A DNA stretch of 64,000 nt, taken from contig NC_030858.1 of assembly GCF_000208745.1 (NCBI RefSeq), positions 8,575,588 through 8,639,587 on the forward strand, written 5' to 3'. The position numbers were made by a program, and so were the translations under genes. Source of the stretch: Theobroma cacao. Its lineage: Eukaryota > Streptophyta > Magnoliopsida > Malvales > Malvaceae. The notes below the pieces were generated by a model, which was given only the letters and a program-made list of their open reading frames with translations, ran no database searches and was not told the DNA's origin. Below are positions 38,146 through 52,413 of this stretch, piece after piece. The stretch's first letter is position 1, and every line of letters starts with the position of its first letter.

Positions 38146-40264
38146 ACTCATTTGTATGCTGCTAATTTCTGTTACTGTTGGTTGCGTTTTTAAGCAACCG
38201 ATAGAAAAGAAATTAGACATTATTACATAGGCCCGTGCAGGGAGACTAAGATGAACTACGAGTAGGCTTTAAGTACAGAATTTATGAAATCAAGCCCTAG
38301 GTTCAAACGAAGCTGCTGCTGGGAAGAAGGTAAAGTCTTCATCTTTGGTTTTGTTGCTTCACAGAAAATTTTACCTTTTCTTTTGTTTTTGGGTTTCAAG
38401 GTGGGCAATTAGCCAGTCACATACTTTAAATTACTTGGTCAGTATCCCACCGACACCATCTTTTTTGGTTTTGGCTTTTCAATTTGTGAAACTGAAACTC
38501 TGGGTTTTCTCTCTTAAGGCCATTAACTACATGATTACATGAATTTTTTTTTTTTAAAAAAGTCTTTCATAATAATGGGTTTTTTAAGGTTTTATTTTGT
38601 GTTAATTTTGCGTTGCTGATTTTTAGGCGTCATATACTGATTACCATCGCTCTTTATTTAAACTATGAGCGTTTGTGTATGAACTGACGCAACAGCCTTT
38701 GTTTCCCTTTCTGCACTTCTTCCAATTTGGAAGCCTTCGGCTTCTTCACCGCAGATAAGGGGAAATTCCTTTCCCGGTTTTGAATGTGGTACACGGCGGG
38801 TATTTGAAAAGAAAAAAATTGGCCGGGTGGTGGCTAATGTTGGTCACTCGGGGCCTCATTTTGTATAGAATTGACTGTCAGACTGAGTTAGGCTTTTATA
38901 CAGAATTTATAGGCTTTCACAATGCCCAAGCCTGGCTATGCAGGCCGGTTTAGGTGACTGAATGTGTTGAACCGGACCAACACATAGACGTGTTTCCAGT
39001 TCTGTGCTTAGTCCTTGCATCAAAGCTCTCTCTGTAAGGGCAAACGTTCAGTTGTGTTAAAGTTAAAATACTTAAGATGTGGCGACCGTTTTGCTTTTAT
39101 TTTAGTTTTTTTTTTTCAGTTTTTATCTTTGGTTTGGTTAGAAGTATCACTAATCTATCTAGAACTCTATTAATCGATAGAATAGTTGAACTTTAAAATA
39201 TTCATCAAAATTTGATAATCTTAAATATTATTTGTTAAATATATGAATTCAAGATAAATGATAAAATTCTTATATGAACTCATCTTAAATTCGAATATAT
39301 TAAGTACCTCTGTAATGGGATATATAATATACCTGTTGACATTCTTTATTTTGATTCATTCAATGATAATTTTTTATTATTTTGTTATTGTTGGTTTTAA
39401 GGTGCGCAAGTAGTTATTCACATTTACTTTAATGGGTTCATTCAATGATAGTTTTTCATTATTTTTTTATTATTAGTTTTAAGGTGCGCAATTAGGCAGT
39501 CACATTTGCTTTACTTGTTTGTGACTTTGAGTCTTAAATAAGTGCCATGGCCAAAATTTGAGGATTAAACAACAGTATTGATTTTTATTTTTTGGATAAA
39601 ATTTGGCTTGTTATTTATCCAAAGCCACTGCAATGTTCGGACATGTTATTACGACAGCATAAAGCTATAGTACAGCAACTCAAGTATCAGATAAGTTACC
39701 TGGGGATGTTACAACAACCTTACTGTTAGCAACACAGATGTACTCGATTTCCTTTGTGGAGGCTTGTTCTGTTTACTCTCCTCCGAGAAACCCTAACGCT
39801 TTCAAAAAAAAAAAAGAAACAAATCAAGCCCTTGGCTACAGAAAATGTACCCTTTCTTTCTGGGTAATTGATGGCCATAGTGAATAAAGTAACAATCAGA
39901 TGAGAATGACTAAAAAGAGTAGCCACACTCGCATGCTTGAAAATTGTATAGATAATCAACTCTTGTAAAAGTATCATTGAAAAGAGATGCCAAAGGCTCT
40001 GTTTGCTATGAGGAATGTGATTCATATACATGGGATTGTAATTAGGAAAAATATTACCATGTTTGGTATGACTTAAACCCAGTGGTAATGTGATTCCCTT
40101 AGGCATCACTTTCAGTAAGGACTAATCACGTCTTTTATGTCCTCAATCCCCAGAGAAAGAGAGTCCAGACAATCACATATATTGGCAAGAGAGACTAAGT
40201 AACCAGTTTCAAAATTCCCAAGCATTGCCTGGTTACAGAGGACATACTGCCATCTTTTAAGAGA
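38146..40264. other. Intergenic between VHA-c'' and monooxygenase (convergent)
   Basis: No gene is recognised. A diverged direct repeat is noted separately. The last part should hold the monooxygenase 3' untranslated region. Confidence 0.5.
39355..39515. repeat. 82-bp tandem duplication with a third distant copy
   Basis: Copies start TTCATTCAATGATA at 39355 and 39437 and end in AAGGTGCGCAATTAGGCAGT or its variant followed by CACATTTRCTTTA. A third partial match, CAAGGTGGGCAATTAGCCAG, is at 38397-38416, about 1 kb away. Confidence 0.8.
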
Positions 40265-42241
40265 TCAAACAGAGCGTAACATGGAATCAATTAATGAAGG
40301 AATTACAGAGAAGAAAGGCATGTTCTTCTGTTGAAGATCTGTGCAATCCTCTGGAGTTGCTTTCTTTGGATCAAATGGCTCACGATTAGGAAGATCTAAG
40401 CCTTGTTTAATTCGACCCAGCTGCCGTGAGTGCAGAACTTGTTTAGAAGTGACAGGCAGCCGAATGGACTGATACTCTTCCAGAGCTGACTGTAAATTTT
40501 CCAATCCCCATTTGTCAAGGCTTTTGCCTAGAACTGCTGCATCTAATATTGACATGTTTGTGCTTCTCAGGCCGTGAGGACTAGTTGGGTGAGCAGCATC
40601 CCCAATCAACACTACATTGTCCCAAAAGATCTGTCTTAGAGGATCACAATCATATATGGCATTTAAGAAAGGATTCTTGGTCTCCTTCATGACTCTTACA
40701 AACTCTGGAACCCAAACTTTCTCTGCTTCTTGGATCATATCATTGATCATGTCTTCATTTACCTTCATGGTAACTGAATTTCCCTGCACATATAGTAACA
40801 AAAGATGAACAGGTCTTGTTAGTTTTGATCGCTGCAGAGTCTACAGAATTTAAAAGGCATCTATCTATACGTGTCAAATCACTGTCCAACTTTAGATGTC
40901 CCCAAACCATTATTGATATGCAAGAAGCAGAATATATGAGATTTGAGCGAGCAACCACCTTTATATCAGGCTCAGGTTGATTGATATAAAAAATCCAATT
41001 GAGCCTTTTGTTTGGAAGTTCATAAAGCGCACTATGAGTTCCAGAGCTAAGGTCAAAGTACAAGCATTTCCCAAGGTCGGGGTACACTTTACGGATGCCT
41101 GTAATGGTTTCTGAAGCCTCTTTTCCTGAAAAATCAAGAACCCCTCTCCACGCAGAGTAACCTGAATACCTGCAAAGAGTTTAGCCATGTTATACTATTC
41201 ATTGTAAGGGATAGTTGCATCCGAACATTTGATTCATTGGTTGGTGCATAATCCCATCAAACAAGTAAAATTTGAATGACCCTTTCCCTCATTAAAAAAA
41301 ATATTTTTTAAAGAAAAAAAAATCATAATGGATAGTTGATCAAGATACTAGAAGAAATTTAGTTTGAAATAACTAACACACGCAACTACCAGAACTCTTG
41401 TTAGTTGTATTAAGAACTTGGAATCCAATAACACCTTCGATAATATTAGACTTATCCCACTATGCTGCCTGCCTGCCAACTAGGAGCAAATAAGCCACAT
41501 ATACCTCAATTTAATGTCTGGGAGGCAACTCTGGCGGATTAAAGAGAGGCACCCATCTGCTGCAACGAGTAAATTTCCATCTATCTCAATGATCTCATCG
41601 TTTCGAAGAACTTTAGCCTTAACTTTGACAGAGGATTTGTCCTCTGAAATGGTGAAAGAGAGGAATTGGTGACCCCAGAAGAATATATCTCGTGGCAATG
41701 CATTGTATAGAAGGCCATGGAGATCAGCCCAATGTGCTGCTCTAAAATTAAATTCCTCATCTCTTGTTAATGTCCAACTCACCTTCGTAGCACTATCTGT
41801 TGCTTGGTTCTGTTAAGAACACATTTCCAGAAATATGGCGGGATATTAACTAAACATTTGATCATTTTTTGTCTGAATGAAATGTAACTAGTAGTATTTT
41901 TCTTTATGAGCAAAATATGTCTAGCTTTTGATAATGAATACTAATACAAAGTTCTGTTAAGGACTATAAGATTTGACATTAACCTGATCAATTGTGAGGG
42001 GCAAGGTGGCCTGCTGGAGGAGCTGGGGATGGCCAAGCCAGGAACCAATGAGCTGTTGAGCCGTAGGGTCGAGCCCCAGTCCAGCCCCGGTTGGGCTCCC
42101 AGTTGGGGCTGTGCGAGTTTTCTCAAGCACCACAACTTCCCATCCTGCTGAAGTGAGCGCATGGGCGCATGACACCCCGGCTACACTCCCTCCTACAATG
42201 ATTGCCTTGGCTTTATTCTTCTTCTTCTTCTTCTCAATCAT
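40265..42241 (-). CDS. FAD-dependent monooxygenase (FAD_binding_3 family)
   Basis: Four exons (42241-41984, 41809-41505, 41169-40959, 40783-40265) join in phase to 430 aa. The N-terminal Rossmann fold for the FAD ADP moiety reads AIIVGGSVAGVSCAHAL (GGSxAG, residues 17-22), and the second FAD motif GDAAHP is at about 319-324, followed by SPHGLRSTNMSILDAAVLG. This arrangement is that of single-component aromatic or urate-type hydroxylases, which use NAD(P)H and O2. The closest style is plant proteins annotated as 6-hydroxynicotinate 3-monooxygenase-like; the substrate is unknown. No transit peptide is obvious: the N-terminus MIEKKKKKNKAK is lysine-rich. The gene lies head to head with NAA50, 1.2 kb apart. 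It appears intact. Confidence 0.94.
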
Positions 42242-43453
42242 CTCTCTCTCCCTCTAAGGAATTCTGGTGAAGGAGTTTGGAAAGAAAGGAAATTTATAGA
42301 TGACAAAATGGGATCTCTGGTAAGAGGCAGAAATGACAAGAAGTTGTGCTCTCCACTTTTGGAGCTTTGCAAGGTGGTGAGATGGGTCCATTTAATTAAT
42401 CATGGTCCTTATTTTTTTTATTTTTCTTTTATTTTGATCCTCTTTTTTTGAATGAATGTCTTTGAACATGTGAGTTTTAGGGTCCTGAGCTGCCCACCTG
42501 CCCCAAAGGCCAAACTATTGAAAACTTGTTCATTCGAAATTTTAATTTTAACTTGGGAAACACCCACTTATATTTGGAGAATTTCTATTTTATGTTGGAA
42601 TGTGATTTTCATTTGTTGATCACTGTTAATAATTACAAAAATCATGTATTTAAAATTTTGGATGGTCCGAATAATGTATGTATCGATATGAACAAATAAA
42701 ACAAACTCTCTTCATCCATTTTTTTTTATTTTTCTTTGACTTTTGTGGAAATTAAAACAAATGTTTTGGTTTTGACTTACTTTATATTAAAAATTGAAAA
42801 ATATTTTATAACATAGATGACGTTCAATATTTTTTTTACCTTTAAATAAAAAAAATCATGAAAAACAAATTATAATTAGAGTATTAGATGTCTTGAAAAA
42901 TGGATTTCGTTTAGGGACATCCCAAAAAAAAAGACAAAGAAAAAGAGAGGAGAGAGTAATTTCGATGAGTTTGATGAAATATGCACAATATTTGACTTTA
43001 ATGTCAAATTTAATTCCAATTTGTTAAGTTGATAAATTATCACAAAAATGTTCACATTGACTAAAAGAAAAAAGCGAAATGATATTGTTCTTCCTCTGGG
43101 CTTAGGCAAGGCCCAGTTATCAGTTGGGAACTTTCAGAGCCGAATTCTCAAGTCAGAACCTGAGAAATTTCATGGTAACCAAAACGAAACCCACAATGAC
43201 CCAAATAGGCAAATAAAGTAGAAAAAACAGGTTGTGGGAAAACCCCCAAACTGCCCCTCTAAAAAGGCAATCCCTCTCCCAACCTTGTCTTGCTACAAAG
43301 GCCTCCCTCCATCCCTCCCCTGTACATACAAGAAATCCAACCCTGTCCGTACAATTCTCTCCACACCTTTGGTTTTTTTTTTTTTTTCCTCTCTGCAAAT
43401 CTTCTATTTTCTTCGACCAAAATACTAAAAATAAATAAATTAAAAACGAAGAA
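42242..43453. promoter_or_regulatory. Shared upstream region of divergent gene pair
   Basis: This 1.2-kb region separates the start codons of the monooxygenase (-) and NAA50 (+). The NAA50 side has a pyrimidine-rich leader at about 43360-43400 (GGTTTTTTTTTTTTTTTCCT-like). The central part is AT-rich. No defined operator or TATA box is convincing. Confidence 0.45.
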
Positions 43454-45778
43454 ATGGGGGCTGGGCGAGAAGTTGCAATATCACTAGATGGAGTGAGGGA
43501 CAAGAACGTGATGCAGCTGAAGAAGCTCAACACTGCTCTCTTCCCTGTTCGTTACAACGACAAGTACTACGCTGATGCTCTCGCTTCTGGCGAATTCACC
43601 AAGCTTGGTCTGCTCCTTTTTTTCCTTTTTCCCCCTCATTCTTTTGCCTAGCCTTTTCTGGGTTTTCCTTGTTTCGTTTAAAACCAATGTTAATTTCTCT
43701 TCGTTTAGCCCATGTTGTTTGGTTTTGTCTTTCCAATGGATTTTTTGAATAATGGGTTTTTCGTTTCTGTTTATTAGTATATACCATCTATTGGGAAATT
43801 TATTGTAGCTCTCTTTTCCCCCCCACATATGTGGTTGTTATCTTATTATGGGATTTTGGTGATTGTTTTGTTGGTTTTGGCTTCTGCTTTTTGATTGTGG
43901 GGTTTTAGTTCTTTGCATTGGAAAAATGCTGGTTTTAGTGGGCCACTTTGATTTGTATTGACATCTGATGATACACATCATGGAAAAGTAGTTTAATAAG
44001 GTTTAAATAAAAAGAAAGCTTAAAATTTAGAGGATGTAATGAAGTTGAAACTTCCTTTTCATATATTCTCTTCTTAAAGACCCAAATTGCTAGCCTAGAT
44101 GTTTAAGTTACGAGTGATGAAATTGGCAGAGTCTTGCTAGCAAGATTGTATTAATTATCAGTTTAGTGTCCTCCCATGTGATCATTGTTCAAAGTAATTT
44201 ATTGTTAGATTAAAAAGTTTCAGGTTAGATAACCCAACATAGATTGAACTGCGCGTTCTAATTATTGTGTTACATAGCATTTGAGAACTAAAGCTTTTCT
44301 TTCCCTCAATCTTGAACTTTTAAGGCTTATTGAACTTAAGAAATGGGTGTCAACATTCTTACCATTCATCCTTTTTAACATGTGCCATTGACCATAGAAT
44401 ACATCGTTACTTCTCTTGTTGCCCTTGTGGTGCCAAAGACTCAAATATGTCACTAATCTTAATTGGTATGCTCAACTCTTCTATTGGTCCTGCACATATT
44501 ATGAAATGTTAATACATCCATTCTTATCCTACCATTATTTTTTTTTAATTTCTAGGTAGTAGCTATCGTTATACTTTTTTGGGTAACTTCTAAAAGTCGT
44601 AAAATCTTAGACTAAAGATTTCCTGATTCTGAATAGGAGGTACTTGCTTCTTCAGCCTGATGATCTATATCTGTTTACAGAAACAGTAAACATTTCAAAA
44701 CCTGTTAATCATAGAGAAGAATCATCCTATCATTTTCTTCTGTATACAGGATTGAAGTTTGAGTAGTTCTATTCTTGTCTAACTTTATGTTATTATGAAA
44801 TGCGTAGAACATGCGATGGTGTCTTTGTCACAGTGCCTACAACGATGGATATTATGTTTTATTGTTTGTTTCTTTATGGTGCCTTGATAGTTAGAAAGAT
44901 ACAATTTGTGATTTTCTACAAGTATTTCATGGCTTTTGGAGACAAATTTGGTGACCTTTAATGTCCATAAATTATCATGGTATCCTAACAATCACTGCTT
45001 TGTTTGCTAATTCAGCATATTACAGTGACATCTGTGTCGGATCAATTGCCTGCCGGCTGGAAAAAAAGGAAGGTGGGGCTATCCGAGTGTACATTATGAC
45101 ATTGGGTGTTTTAGCACCATATCGTGGGCTAGGCATTGGTGAGTAGACAAGCAAATTTTTTTACAAGTGTAGGTCTTGTAAGGGAATTAATGGAAAAACC
45201 TTAAGCCATGCTTATTGTTTTTTAAATTGGTTATTTTTTTTTATACAGGGAATGGTCAACTATCATAAAAGATTCATCAACATGATGGTTGAGAAACTTG
45301 TTCATACATAATTAAAAGGACCCTGCTGGCTCCTTTAGATGGGGGAGAAGGGGAATAGGGGTGCTGTACCACAGAGCTGAATGCTTTGTTGGTGACAAGA
45401 ATTAGTTAACTTAAGTAACCACCCCCAGCATGTTTCACGGAAATTATGTTTCCCTTGGTTCTGAATAAAAAACCATAGTTTGTTAGAAATACTTGAATCT
45501 TCAGTTTTCTGACTTTTCTCTTTTGTTGGATGGTTTTCTTAAAATCTGGGATTTATGTAGGTACGAAGCTATTGAACCATGTTCTTGATCTCTGTTCAAA
45601 GCAGAACATACCAGAGATTTACTTGCATGTTCAGACAAACAATGAAGATGCCATCAACTTCTATAAGAAATTTGGATTTGAAATCACAGAGACAATCAAG
45701 AACTATTACACAAACATTGACCCCCCTGACTGCTTTGTTGTTACCAAGTTCATCACTCCATCTCAAGTGAAGAAATAA
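43454..45778 (+). CDS. NAA50: N-alpha-acetyltransferase 50 (GNAT family)
   Basis: Three exons (43454-43607, 45016-45138, 45561-45778) join to 164 aa. NAA50 is the catalytic subunit of NatE, which acetylates N-terminal methionine of nascent proteins at the ribosome and is important for plant growth and stress control. The GNAT fold is complete: substrate-loop region LFPVRYNDKYYADAL near residue 30, core strand VYIMTLGVLAPYRGLGIGTKL with the acetyl-CoA loop RGLGIG at residues 88-93, then IYLHVQTNNEDAINFYKKFGFE, which is characteristic of NAA50. The first intron is long (1408 bp). The start MGAGREVAISLDGVRDKN matches the plant family. The gene appears intact. Confidence 0.97.
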
Positions 45779-47715
45779 CAGTTCACAGCTAGTACTGTTC
45801 TCAGGAGTTATTGGTTATTGTTGTCTTATTGGATTTTATTAATTTATATACTTGGGGAATATTTTGATGATAAGGATGCTGTAAAGCATTAGTGACATGA
45901 GTTATGGCATTAATGAGATGAGTTATGATCGGTTTATCTTTGTGTCCTACTTTAAACTTATGTGTTGGAATATTGTTATTGTCTTGTTCAACACTCTTTT
46001 TGCTTGTATAACTGAGCATCTGTAGTCTGCCCCCAACAAGTTGCAATCAGTACATTTTTCCTTGTATCAGTCTGAATGTGATCCCCATTGATAAAACATA
46101 ATATCCTTGATTGTAGGCACTGTGACGAAACATCATTACATGTTCCCTGTTACCATCTTTCACCATTCGAAATTGTAAACACTGGTAAATGGTTAATATG
46201 ATGGAAATATATGTTTTTTCTACATCAATTTAATGTCCTCAATTGAAAGATCTATGACTATGCCCTCAGCAAGAATGGTTTTGGCTTGTATTGTTCGAGT
46301 AATGTACATGTAGCAATATTATGTGAAATAATTTTTCTTCACATGGGAGTTATAGAGTGGCTGGTTACAAAAGATTAGATTTACAGGTGACCTTGTCACT
46401 GTCCTATTTTTGGATAGATAAGACCTTCAACTTCCAGGAGGTTGATCTTGCATGGTTACTGGCTTGATGGCCTTCCATTTATATAGGTTCCAACTTGTAA
46501 TAAAGGAATATGGGGCTGAGGAAGGGAACCGTGGCCCAAATTCACACAAGCAATTTCTCATGGAACAATCAACTTGCCAAATGACGAAGCTTCTACTCAA
46601 TGCCCTATCCCATGTGTCAATGGAGAATCAGAATCCAAGTAAATTTATTTGCAGACTTTATAGCTTAGATTTGCACTCCACGCTAACACAGATATTCCAA
46701 ATTGCTATGATAGGCTGTCTAGTATTTATGAGGTGTCCAAATAAATCCATAATTAATAAAACTTAGTAGGCTACAAAAAGATTGTAAAAAGAAAGCAAAA
46801 AAAATAAAAAAAAGAGAATATTACATTTAATTCTTATATTTTGAGAAAAAAGTTTAATACGGTACTTGAATTTAAGAGATGTTTAATATAGTACTTTATT
46901 TTGTATATCAATCTAATGATTTGTATCAAAATGCATCATATGATCAAATAAATGTCATATTATTCTTTGATCATAACACATGATTGACATGCGACATAAT
47001 TTTATTGTTAAAAAATTTAGGTTTCTCTTTTTATAAAAAATTTGAAATTTTGAAAAATAAAATTATTTTAAAATTTTATTTTTTAAAAGTAAAAAATTTT
47101 AAAAAAATAATTTATTTTCTTTCTCTCGCTTTTCCTTTTCGTCTCTCTAGATGTTGCATTTTTCAATGGAATCCAGCCATTAGCCAATAAGATCTAGCCG
47201 ACGACAACGCCAAAATGCTCGATGATGGGCCGAAATTAGCCATTAAGAGGAGAGACAAGGAAGGACAAGAGAGCGAAGTTAAGAAAGAAAAAAAAAAAAA
47301 AAGGATTTTTCAGATTTTTTTTTTTTCATTTTCAGAAAATAAAAAATTATTTTACAAACAATTTATTTTTTTTATTTTATTTTTCTTTTTAAACCTTTCA
47401 CATGAGTAATTGAAACAAGAGATACTGCATTGAATATATTTTTAATACAAGTATCAGAGTAGATAGGTTCTTCAAGTATAAAGATTAACTATATTATCCT
47501 TAGAATAAAAACATAAAACTAGGAGACATTTGAATAGATGAAATACATGAACAAAGGAGCCAACAATTACTGCAGCTCCCTAACCTCTATACTTTATATA
47601 TACAGGGTCAAATTTACAATGTTTGACAAGGCTGGACCTGATACACGTGGTGATGATTCATTGCACTATCTACATAATGGACACAAATAATTCAGAGTAG
47701 CTGCACTAATTGTTA
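45779..47715. other. Intergenic between convergent genes
   Basis: This stretch contains the NAA50 3' untranslated region and the 3' end of the next gene. A purine-rich stretch with long A and T runs is at 46790-47400. No gene is supported. Confidence 0.55.
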
Positions 47716-49597
47716 TCAGTAAGCCAAACCGCCAGCAAATGCATCCCCATCATGAAGTAAACTCTCTGTCAACCAATAACCATCCCATGAACCACCAATC
47801 CTCTGCCAAAAACAAGCTACTAATTGATATAGGATCAAACCAAAGTGTTTAGTTCTGATTTCTAATAACAAGCGAGATTCCGAAGTTTATTCTCAGTAAA
47901 AAGATTAGCAAATTCCATATTTATATAAAAACTCAGTAATTTTCTCAACTTAATTGACCATGCAGCATGATCATAGTTTGGAGATACACTACCCCAACCC
48001 GTATTTTCCCCTGTTTCTTCTCACATGTTTGACAACAAGCACAAAACATTAATTTGATAAACCATTAAAAGTTTTCTAACTGTTTCCGCATGTGACTTGA
48101 CTTTCTGCATATGAACATGAATACACAAACTTTTATTTGATTCAATAATCATTCAAACTCTTAAAAGCACCAAATTTGCTACAACTATTGATAAGAGAGA
48201 GCAAAAGGGTTTTTACCTATTAAATATGATAAACATTGAAAGATCCGATTGAATAAGAAAGTTCAAAACATTTCTTACTAATGAAGTCCTTTAGAAACCA
48301 AAGATGGGGACATGATATATGCAAATGCTATTATCATTTCCTAGGAAGAATTGCAGATGACTAGTAAAAGAGGTCAACTAACAAACCTGCACCATTGTAA
48401 ATTCAAATATTTCTTCCTCCTCTGGGCGACTTCCAAGTATCCAAACCCGTTGTTTGAATCGGTTCTGTTCAACAGTTCGAAAACACAACAACATGCGGTT
48501 AGAAAAACATGGATAACAAAGATGGCAAAGGTCTAAAGATAAATCACAAACAAACTGCTTCAATACCTCCTTCACAAACAAACTGCTCAAGATCTTTCTC
48601 TCCTTGTGACCAAGCAATACTCGATAAGTTGAATGGTGAAAAATTCGCCTAAAGCGTTCAAACTGTATTTCAAAGGAAAAAAGCATCAACACCTATAGCA
48701 CCTCAAATCATAAAATTTTGAAAAAACATTAACTGACCTGCCCTAGATCAAAGAAGGGTCCAAAATATTTAGACCTTTCAAAAGGATCAAACCCAGCAAA
48801 CTGTCAATTGAACGTAAAAAATTAAAAACAGCCCTTTAATAGCCACAAATTTCCAAGGGAAAAGTGCAGAATGGTGTCGTATTAGGAATTACCCTGTACA
48901 TAACCTCGATCCCGTAATCCTGTCGAGGTTGGTCATTATACTTCAATGCATCAAGTTGGTGTTTGACAGCTTCTTCTGCACTAAACTATAACAAGAGTTT
49001 TAACTTACTTACTGCTTTCAGAGTTACTTTTACTACATTTGCTCTCCGCTTCCGGAAGCAAAATGTGAATGATGCTTTTGCATTCAAAAGCAAGTACTAG
49101 AATTCTTGAAGAAGAATCAAAATTTAATTACTGTAAATTGATTCCGATAACCAAATACATAATTTTAATAATTATCTTAGAACTCGGCTTTACGGGAACT
49201 TTTAGAAATAAAAAGTAAATAACAAAAGCCACAATCAATCCAACCTTTGTTTGCATATATAAGTATATAATTGCGAAGCTTGAAACTTACAGTTAGCCTT
49301 GGGCCAAAAGGCCTTTTCCTTCGAGATTCGAGCCTGAAATTTTTTTTTTTAAAAAAGTATGAATTATAGTTATATATTTACCGTGAATATATAAGGATTG
49401 AGAAACTGAAAATTATAGTAGTTAATGGCTAAAAGAAATTTATAGTTATTGGAAATATACCAATCAGCGGAGAGGAAATCAGGGACGTCAGCAGAAGAAG
49501 AAGAAGAAGCTCTGATGAAGCCATGGCTGAAGATTTTGGATCTTTTGGGGAAGGGAGACATGGATTTTGGAGTTGACAGCGAGCAACATAACGACAT
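47716..49597 (-). CDS. Conserved plant protein, NTF2-like/DUF4864-type (tentative)
   Basis: Seven exons (49597-49461, 49333-49291, 48985-48893, 48800-48738, 48662-48567, 48464-48387, 47802-47716) splice in phase to 198 aa. I do not recognise a named gene. The N-terminus (MSLCCSLSTPKS ... IRASSSSSADVP) is rich in serine and basic residues and poor in acidic ones, like a plastid transit peptide. The mature part has SAEEAVKHQLDALKYND, YGIEVMYRFAGFDPFERSKY, FERFRRIFHHSTYRVLLGH and MVQRIGGSWDGYWLTESLL. The pattern of a short helix, then a paired-strand end rich in W and Y, recalls NTF2-like/DUF4864 proteins, but this is a guess. An in-frame stop lies just upstream of the chosen ATG. Confidence 0.88.
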
Positions 49598-51867
49598 CGT
49601 TTTTGCTTATCCTCCTGCCTCGGAAATACACGTCGTCTTGTCTTGCTTTGCTGTCTTTCCCTCTTTTCTAGTTCCCCCTCGTTCGTTGGGAGTGTCGATT
49701 TGCGGGAAATGAAGATGAGGCGGAAGTTGGATTGGATTAATCTTGACCGTTTATTGTCGACGAAGGAAAATCCGACGGTTCGGGACCCATGAGTTCGCTA
49801 CTAAATAAAAAGATGTTCACTTCTTCTTTTTTTTTTTTTGAAAAACACCTACTAAGACTTTTATTTGAGGATAGTCACAATTTAAATGTTTATATTTTTA
49901 TCATAATAATCGAATATGAAACTTAGGGCTGCTTAAAATCATTCCGAATCGAAAATAAGTTTGATTCTTTTGGTTCGATTAGAACCAGTTTTGAGATATT
50001 TGATTTTGTAAATTCGATTATTTTAATAAATTTGATTCAGTTTTTTATAATTAAATTTTTTAACCAAAATATTAGTTAAATCTTTTAGATCTCAATTCAA
50101 AAGGTAAAATATTTTAAAATTTACAAATTTAAAGAATAATATCATGTGAAAGGGAAGATTTTTCTTTATGAATCTATTTTTTGATATCCTAGGGATTGCA
50201 AATTAGTCAAAAGCTGACGGCTTCCCAGCAGAGCTCTAGTCCAAACGAGGCAAAATTTGCCTTGAAAATTAAGTTTTCAACTTTCTTATATTGATTTTAT
50301 AAATAAGAAGAAGAGGATTTGATTGTTTTTTCTTTTTAATATTGTCAATAAAAAAAGGGCAGAATTCCCTATTTTTATTTAAAAAAGGAAACATTAAGGA
50401 CTCAGGTCTCCTTATCTTTACACGTTCTGACTTGTAAATTTAGTTAATGATTGAAAAAACAAAGCGAGGGTTGATCTGATAATGTTATTGATTCTTAATT
50501 TAATTAGTTCAATTTGATTAAAAGATATAAAATGATATTTGATTAAATGGTTAGTCCTTTAATTAGTAATTAAGAGTATAAGAATTTAAATCATATCGCT
50601 AATAAAATATGTTAAAAATAAAAATTTTAAATTCAAACAAAAAGTTTTAATCAGTTCAAAAACCTAATCAAAATGATTTAATCGAAATGTTAACCAAGTC
50701 TGGTTAATTGCTTTTTGTTTGATCGAATAGGTTACCAATTTTCGATTCAATCGGTTTGATCTAACTTAAATATGCAAGAACTAAGAAAAGAAAAAAAATA
50801 TGAGGTCGATTCAAATTATGTTTTTCTTAATTATTTAAATAAAGTCCTTTGATAAAATATATGTTACATTCTTCTTTATACTTTATATACTTTCGCTAAT
50901 TATTGTAAAAAGAAAAAGTATACTCTTTTCTGTCATATATTGATATTGGATTTATTTCTTTTATCAAAATTTCAATTTTGATCCTATTTTATTTTTAACT
51001 GGTTGTTTGTTACTTTTTTTAAATCATTTTAAATATGTATTTATTAAAATTTAAATTAACAACATATTTAAAATAATTTGAATTAAAATTTAAAAAATGG
51101 ATTAAAAATCATATCATAACATTATATAACAAGAGGGAGTACTACTATTACTGTTTTAACTTGATTAAATGCTCGAATTGAGATTAAACATTTAGACACT
51201 TTTTTATTTAAGGGAAAAAAATCATTTTAAATATGTATTTATTAAAATTTAAAAAATGGATTAAAAATCATATCATAACATCATATAAGAGGAAAAAATA
51301 CTGCTATTTTTTTTTCTATAATTGGAAAATAGGGAATTCGAACTTTACTTTTTAAGTAAGTGATTATACACTAACTAATAAGTCAATGCTCAAGTGCAAG
51401 TACTACTATTACTATTTTAACTTGACTAAATGCTCAAATTGGGATTAAACATTTTGACACTTTTTTACTTAAGGGCCAAACATTTCGACTGTAGTTATCA
51501 AGAGTTAAATGTTTTTGGTTTTAGTTAAGATAAGAGGTATCCAGTGTGTGGTCTACACGCGCATGATGTAAACATTAAATTTTCAATATAACGTGTAACA
51601 ACTATATTTTTTAACATGATATATAATAATTAAATTTTTAATATGACGTTTATATTTTTAACATAATGTATAACAATTAAATTTTAAGACATAATGTGTA
51701 ACATTACATTTTTTAAAGCTACCATGTCATTAGCTCATGTGATTTTTTATCAAATGTGATACACGTTTCATTTGCTTATTAATTTAATTCTTAGTTATAA
51801 AGAATAAAAAATATTTGACTTTTAATTTTTATAATTAAAATATTTAATTGTTACTTAGAAAAACTTA
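49598..51867. other. Intergenic, AT-rich
   Basis: No gene is seen. The motif AAAACGATGTCGTTATG spans the start codon of the neighbouring gene (49594-49610 region). A short degenerate GTGTAACA array lies at 51580-51720, related to the arrays further right. A diverged pair of segments (TTTAAATATGTATTTATTAA and following) occurs near 51025 and 51222. Confidence 0.5.
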
Positions 51868-52413
51868 AAGAGGAAATTGTGAGAGAAGGACCTCGTGATA
51901 AGGTGATTTCAGAAATAACCACCCATATAAAGTTATCTGTTTCTACCCAAAAATAAACATGAGTACACCAAAATGTCTTTAAAAACATCGTTTCAAATAA
52001 ATGTTCAGTTGTTTGAGCTATTTGCCTCCCGCTAGAGAGAAAATGAAAAACACTAAAAATAAAAACACGCAGCTGTTTGGGCTCGGTCATCTTTATCTGT
52101 CTCAACTCTGGCAAGTCTCTGTTGAGCACCATCGTTGTCAGCTCTCTCAGATCTCTGAACTGTATGAGCTCTGTCAACTCTCTGTTGAGCACCATCGTCA
52201 TTGGGCTGTGGTCTATCTCTCGGCATCTGGCGACATTTTCGTAGATTAACACACCCTATAGCAGAGATGACATCAAGGTACCTGTTATTGGGTTTATTTC
52301 TGCAACACACTTAATTTTCTAAAATATTTTGTGTAAATGATAAGATGGATTATAAACATTGCCCAGAGTTGTTACACGCCATGCATCTATAACATGAGTG
52401 AACTGTTATTTTA

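Noticed and set aside
43484..43828. Minus-strand frame over NAA50 exon 1
   Set aside because: It covers the NAA50 exon and the start of its intron; the plus-strand GNAT protein explains the coding signal.
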